From an uncultured Verrucomicrobiota bacterium (lineage in GTDB: Bacteria > Verrucomicrobiota > Kiritimatiellia > RFP12 > UBA1067): 10,016 nucleotides of DNA. The DNA lies in assembly GCA_945483525.1 (NCBI GenBank), contig CALYRV010000069.1, forward strand, positions 1 through 10,016. Reading direction: 5' to 3'. The notes beneath the pieces were generated by a model. The model was not told where the DNA came from and did not search any database. It was given only the letters and a program-made list of their open reading frames with translations. Every line of letters starts with the position of its first letter. Position 1 is the stretch's first letter. Both the position numbers and the translations under genes were made by a program. Below are positions 7,674 to 10,016 of this stretch, one piece after another.

Positions 7674-10016
7674 GTGAAGTTAACGAACAGCTGATCAAGA
7701 CACCTGGTCCTCTTGGTGACAACTTCATGCTCGAACGAGAGCTGGGGCGCGGGGGTATGGGAGGTGTTTATCTCGGCCGCGACATCATGCTTGATCGTCC
7801 TGTCGCCGTCAAGGTCATGCAGAAGCAGTATGGTGAAGACGCTGACTTCCTTATGAAGTTCAAGAAGGAGGCTCAGGCAGCGGCCAAGCTCATTCACCCT
7901 AATATCGCGCAGATTTATTCATATGGAGTCGTAGACAACATGCCGTATATCGCGATGGAACTCGTCGCAGGCGGTTCTCTACAACAGCTGATGAACAATG
8001 CGCCAGAAGGCAAGACCGATATCACGCGAGTGCTTAAGATCTGCGAGCAAGTCGCACAAGCTCTCCGTTGCGCCGCCGATCAGGGCCTCGTTCATGGCGA
8101 CATCAAGCCGGATAACATTCTGCTGGACGCAAATGGTAATGCCAAAATCGTTGATTTCGGCCTTGCCGGAATGCAGAAAGATACCGCCGAGATCTGGGGC
8201 ACTCCTTATTACATAGCGCCAGAAAAACTCAAGAAGGAGCAGGTCGATTACCGCGCAGACATGTATAATCTCGGAGGAACGCTTTATCATGCGTTAACTG
8301 GCGTTGCTCCGTTCGAAGGGCCCGATGCCAATGCCGTTGTTCGCAAGCGCTTCGAAGGCCTTCCTAAGAAGCCTAGTGAAGTCCGCCCAGAGATTCCTTC
8401 GGCTGTTGACGGACTCGTGATGAAGATGCTCGAAGTTGACAAAAAGGATCGCTATCCGACCTTTGAAGCTCTTCTTCAAGCATTTCAGGAAGTCCTTTCT
8501 ACTGGACTTACCGCGACCTCAATCAAGCAAGATGCCTCCTCTGGCAAATCCAAAACCGGAGCCAGAAAGATGACCTTGCGAGGTACTCGTCGGGCGACTA
8601 CAATGAAACTCGGCGGAACCTCAAAGATCGGAACATCTAAGATCAATACTTCCAAGGTGCATCTTGATGGCACCGGCAAGATGGATGCAGAAGCACTTGG
8701 CAATATTACCGGCATCAAGACCGGTATGACCTCGATGGCCGACGTTGGAGAAGAGGATGAAAACGCCAATGCAGCCAAGAAATTCGCTATGAGCATTGGT
8801 ATCGGCATTGCCGCTATCGTGTTACTCGCTGGCGGCATCGCTTGGTATGTAGTTGCAGATAAGAAGTCCCGCGAAGAAGCGAAACGGACGATGATCGTCA
8901 ACAATATTTCTAATGCTCGGCAGGCGATTTCCGATACCCGTCGTATCGCTACGAAATTTGGCGACGACTTCCGCGTTTTTGCCGAGAATGCTACTGCTGA
9001 ATGCGAAAAGGCCACAAAGCGAATTGCCGAAGCGGTACCTGAATTCGCTGATCGTCTCAAACCGGAGCTTTCGGCAGAGTTGCTTGCCGCAATTGCGTTG
9101 ACTAATACGCCGGCGATCGTCGAAGGTGCTACGAACGGCGTGTCAGGAGCCACTAATGCGATGCAGCAGGCCGCAACTGCCACGACCGGTGCGATGCAGC
9201 AGACCGTGGCTGCCGTGCCCGGTGCATTCCAGATCAAGCCGTTCCGTCCGCCGACCGATGATGAGGCGGATCCGGCTTCTCCTGAACATGAAGAATATGA
9301 GAAGCTTAAAAAGGCCTATATGGAAGAGCAGATGAAGCTCCTCAAGAACGCACTGGAGAATCCAGACAAGGCCGCCGAACAGGCTAAAGAATCGACTGCT
9401 AAGACTACAGAGTCCGAGGATGACGGACCTGATGAGACGATTCCAGAACCAGATTCCGATGATCCCGTTAAGAAACTTGAATACCAAGTTAAAAAACTTG
9501 AGCTCTCCAAGAAGAAATCCGAACGCAAGTTCAAGCGTGAACTCGTCTTGGTCGGCGAAGATGCGGTCAAGGACACAAACGACCTCTGGAACCGCGCCTA
9601 CAGCTGTCAAGCCAGTGTGATCAAGATCGGTATTGCAATCGACAAAGTTAAAGCCGCTGCGGATAAGTCCGAGGGATTCAAAGACAATACCGAAGCGAGC
9701 ATGAAGGCGCTTGCAGAGCTCTCCGGCGAAGTTACCGAACTTTATAATGTCGCTAAAGGATCTCCCGACGTCGAGAATGTCCAGAAGGGCATCAGTTACA
9801 TCAAGGCAAAGGGGCAGAAGACTCTGCAACAGACCAGCAATAATCTCTTCCGTCGTCGTGCGGAATACGAACGCGAGATCAAGAAGATTGAATACGAGAT
9901 CGAAAAACTCCAGAAGGAGATCGCGGAAATCATTGCTCGTAGAAAGCTTGTCGCCGAGGAACGTGAAACCGCCAAAACCAAATTTGAGGCTTTGCTTCAA
10001 AATAAGAACTTCGAAC
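7670..10016 (+). CDS. Receptor-like Ser/Thr protein kinase with coiled-coil outer region (partial, 3' truncated)
   Basis: The frame is open to the window edge: 782 residues, no stop. Residues about 19-275 form a Hanks-type kinase: glycine loop ELGRGGMGGVYLGRD (24-38), VAVK with Lys48, helix-C Glu67, catalytic loop VHGDIKPDNILLD (141-153) with Asp144 and Asn149, DFG (162-164), GTPYYIAPE (177-185), and DMYNLGGTLYHALTG. All residues needed for phosphotransfer are present. HRD is HGD, so this is a non-RD kinase, and control by activation-loop phosphorylation may differ from that of RD kinases. A Thr/Lys-rich linker (281-369) precedes one membrane helix (373-395, MSIGIGIAAIVLLAGGIAWYVV). Beyond it, by usual topology outside the inner membrane, lies a region with Ala/Thr/Gln-rich repeats (486-520), an acidic Pro-containing stretch (524-600), and coiled coils (about 598-625 and 725-775, EYEREIKKIEYEIEKLQKEI). 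There are no PASTA domains in the visible part. The ligand and targets are unknown. It is coupled to lepB by ATGA. Confidence 0.92.
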   Translation, partial: MSEVNEQLIKTPGPLGDNFMLERELGRGGMGGVYLGRDIMLDRPVAVKVMQKQYGEDADFLMKFKKEAQAAAKLIHPNIAQIYSYGVVDNMPYIAMELVAGGSLQQLMNNAPEGKTDITRVLKICEQVAQALRCAADQGLVHGDIKPDNILLDANGNAKIVDFGLAGMQKDTAEIWGTPYYIAPEKLKKEQVDYRADMYNLGGTLYHALTGVAPFEGPDANAVVRKRFEGLPKKPSEVRPEIPSAVDGLVMKMLEVDKKDRYPTFEALLQAFQEVLSTGLTATSIKQDASSGKSKTGARKMTLRGTRRATTMKLGGTSKIGTSKINTSKVHLDGTGKMDAEALGNITGIKTGMTSMADVGEEDENANAAKKFAMSIGIGIAAIVLLAGGIAWYVVADKKSREEAKRTMIVNNISNARQAISDTRRIATKFGDDFRVFAENATAECEKATKRIAEAVPEFADRLKPELSAELLAAIALTNTPAIVEGATNGVSGATNAMQQAATATTGAMQQTVAAVPGAFQIKPFRPPTDDEADPASPEHEEYEKLKKAYMEEQMKLLKNALENPDKAAEQAKESTAKTTESEDDGPDETIPEPDSDDPVKKLEYQVKKLELSKKKSERKFKRELVLVGEDAVKDTNDLWNRAYSCQASVIKIGIAIDKVKAAADKSEGFKDNTEASMKALAELSGEVTELYNVAKGSPDVENVQKGISYIKAKGQKTLQQTSNNLFRRRAEYEREIKKIEYEIEKLQKEIAEIIARRKLVAEERETAKTKFEALLQNKNFE
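8600..8683 (+). repeat. Five TxK[LIVM] repeats in the kinase juxtamembrane linker
   Basis: Residues 311-338 contain TMKL (311), TSKI (317), TSKI (322), TSKV (327) and TGKM (335); the middle three are spaced exactly five residues apart. The codons differ between copies (ACC TCA AAG, ACA TCT AAG, ACT TCC AAG), so the likeness has been kept at the protein level and is not a fresh DNA duplication. Threonines next to lysines just after a kinase domain are plausible autophosphorylation or docking sites; this is inference. Confidence 0.6.

Noticed and set aside
8485..10000. Two long minus-strand open frames (8485-9237 and 9143-10000)
   Set aside because: Both are opposite the continuous kinase frame, whose linker, membrane helix and coiled coils explain the region. 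The hydrophobic look of the minus frames comes from reading charged codons in reverse.

Overview
The window looks like a chromosomal segment from a bacterium of the PVC superphylum, most likely Kiritimatiellota or Lentisphaerota. That placement is inferred from protein character, not from a marker-gene tree. The clues are a GH106-like glycoside hydrolase, a transmembrane Ser/Thr kinase with a non-RD catalytic loop, and a LepB with a very large insert. The housekeeping core is GC-rich (40 G/C of 60 bases at 4021-4080). The left 1.1 kb is clearly AT-rich (17 of 60 at 301-360, 20 of 60 at 1021-1080).

Left region (1-1186). A tight run of small genes, each overlapping the next by ATGA: the tail of an unknown CDS (1-84), a two-helix membrane protein (81-320), and a 185-residue protein (317-874). 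The 185-residue protein combines an acyl-carrier-like domain, in which glycine replaces the phosphopantetheine serine, with a C-terminal membrane helix. They are followed by what looks like a broken small gene (893-1142). It can be read as one 83-residue protein only if two -1 shifts are allowed, and it contains a repeated motif ending in RIEF. Low GC and unfamiliar content suggest an accessory or horizontally acquired block.

Middle region (1187-5114). A secreted GH106-like (alpha-L-rhamnosidase-type) glycoside hydrolase has a full 9-base Shine-Dalgarno sequence and no other polysaccharide genes beside it. Next is cysS (cysteinyl-tRNA synthetase). A perfect extended -10 element lies directly before its ATG, so that +1 should fall on the A of the start codon; this predicts a leaderless transcript.

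Right region (5180-10016). A translationally coupled set: guaB (IMP dehydrogenase), a 55-residue small ORF that is easily missed, lepB (signal peptidase I), and a receptor-like Ser/Thr protein kinase that runs off the right edge. Junctions are TGATG, ATGA and ATGA. The kinase has an inner-face catalytic domain, a juxtamembrane segment with five TxK[hydrophobic] repeats, one membrane helix, and a long outer region with coiled coils. No RNA genes, insertion sequences, CRISPR arrays or attachment sites were seen.
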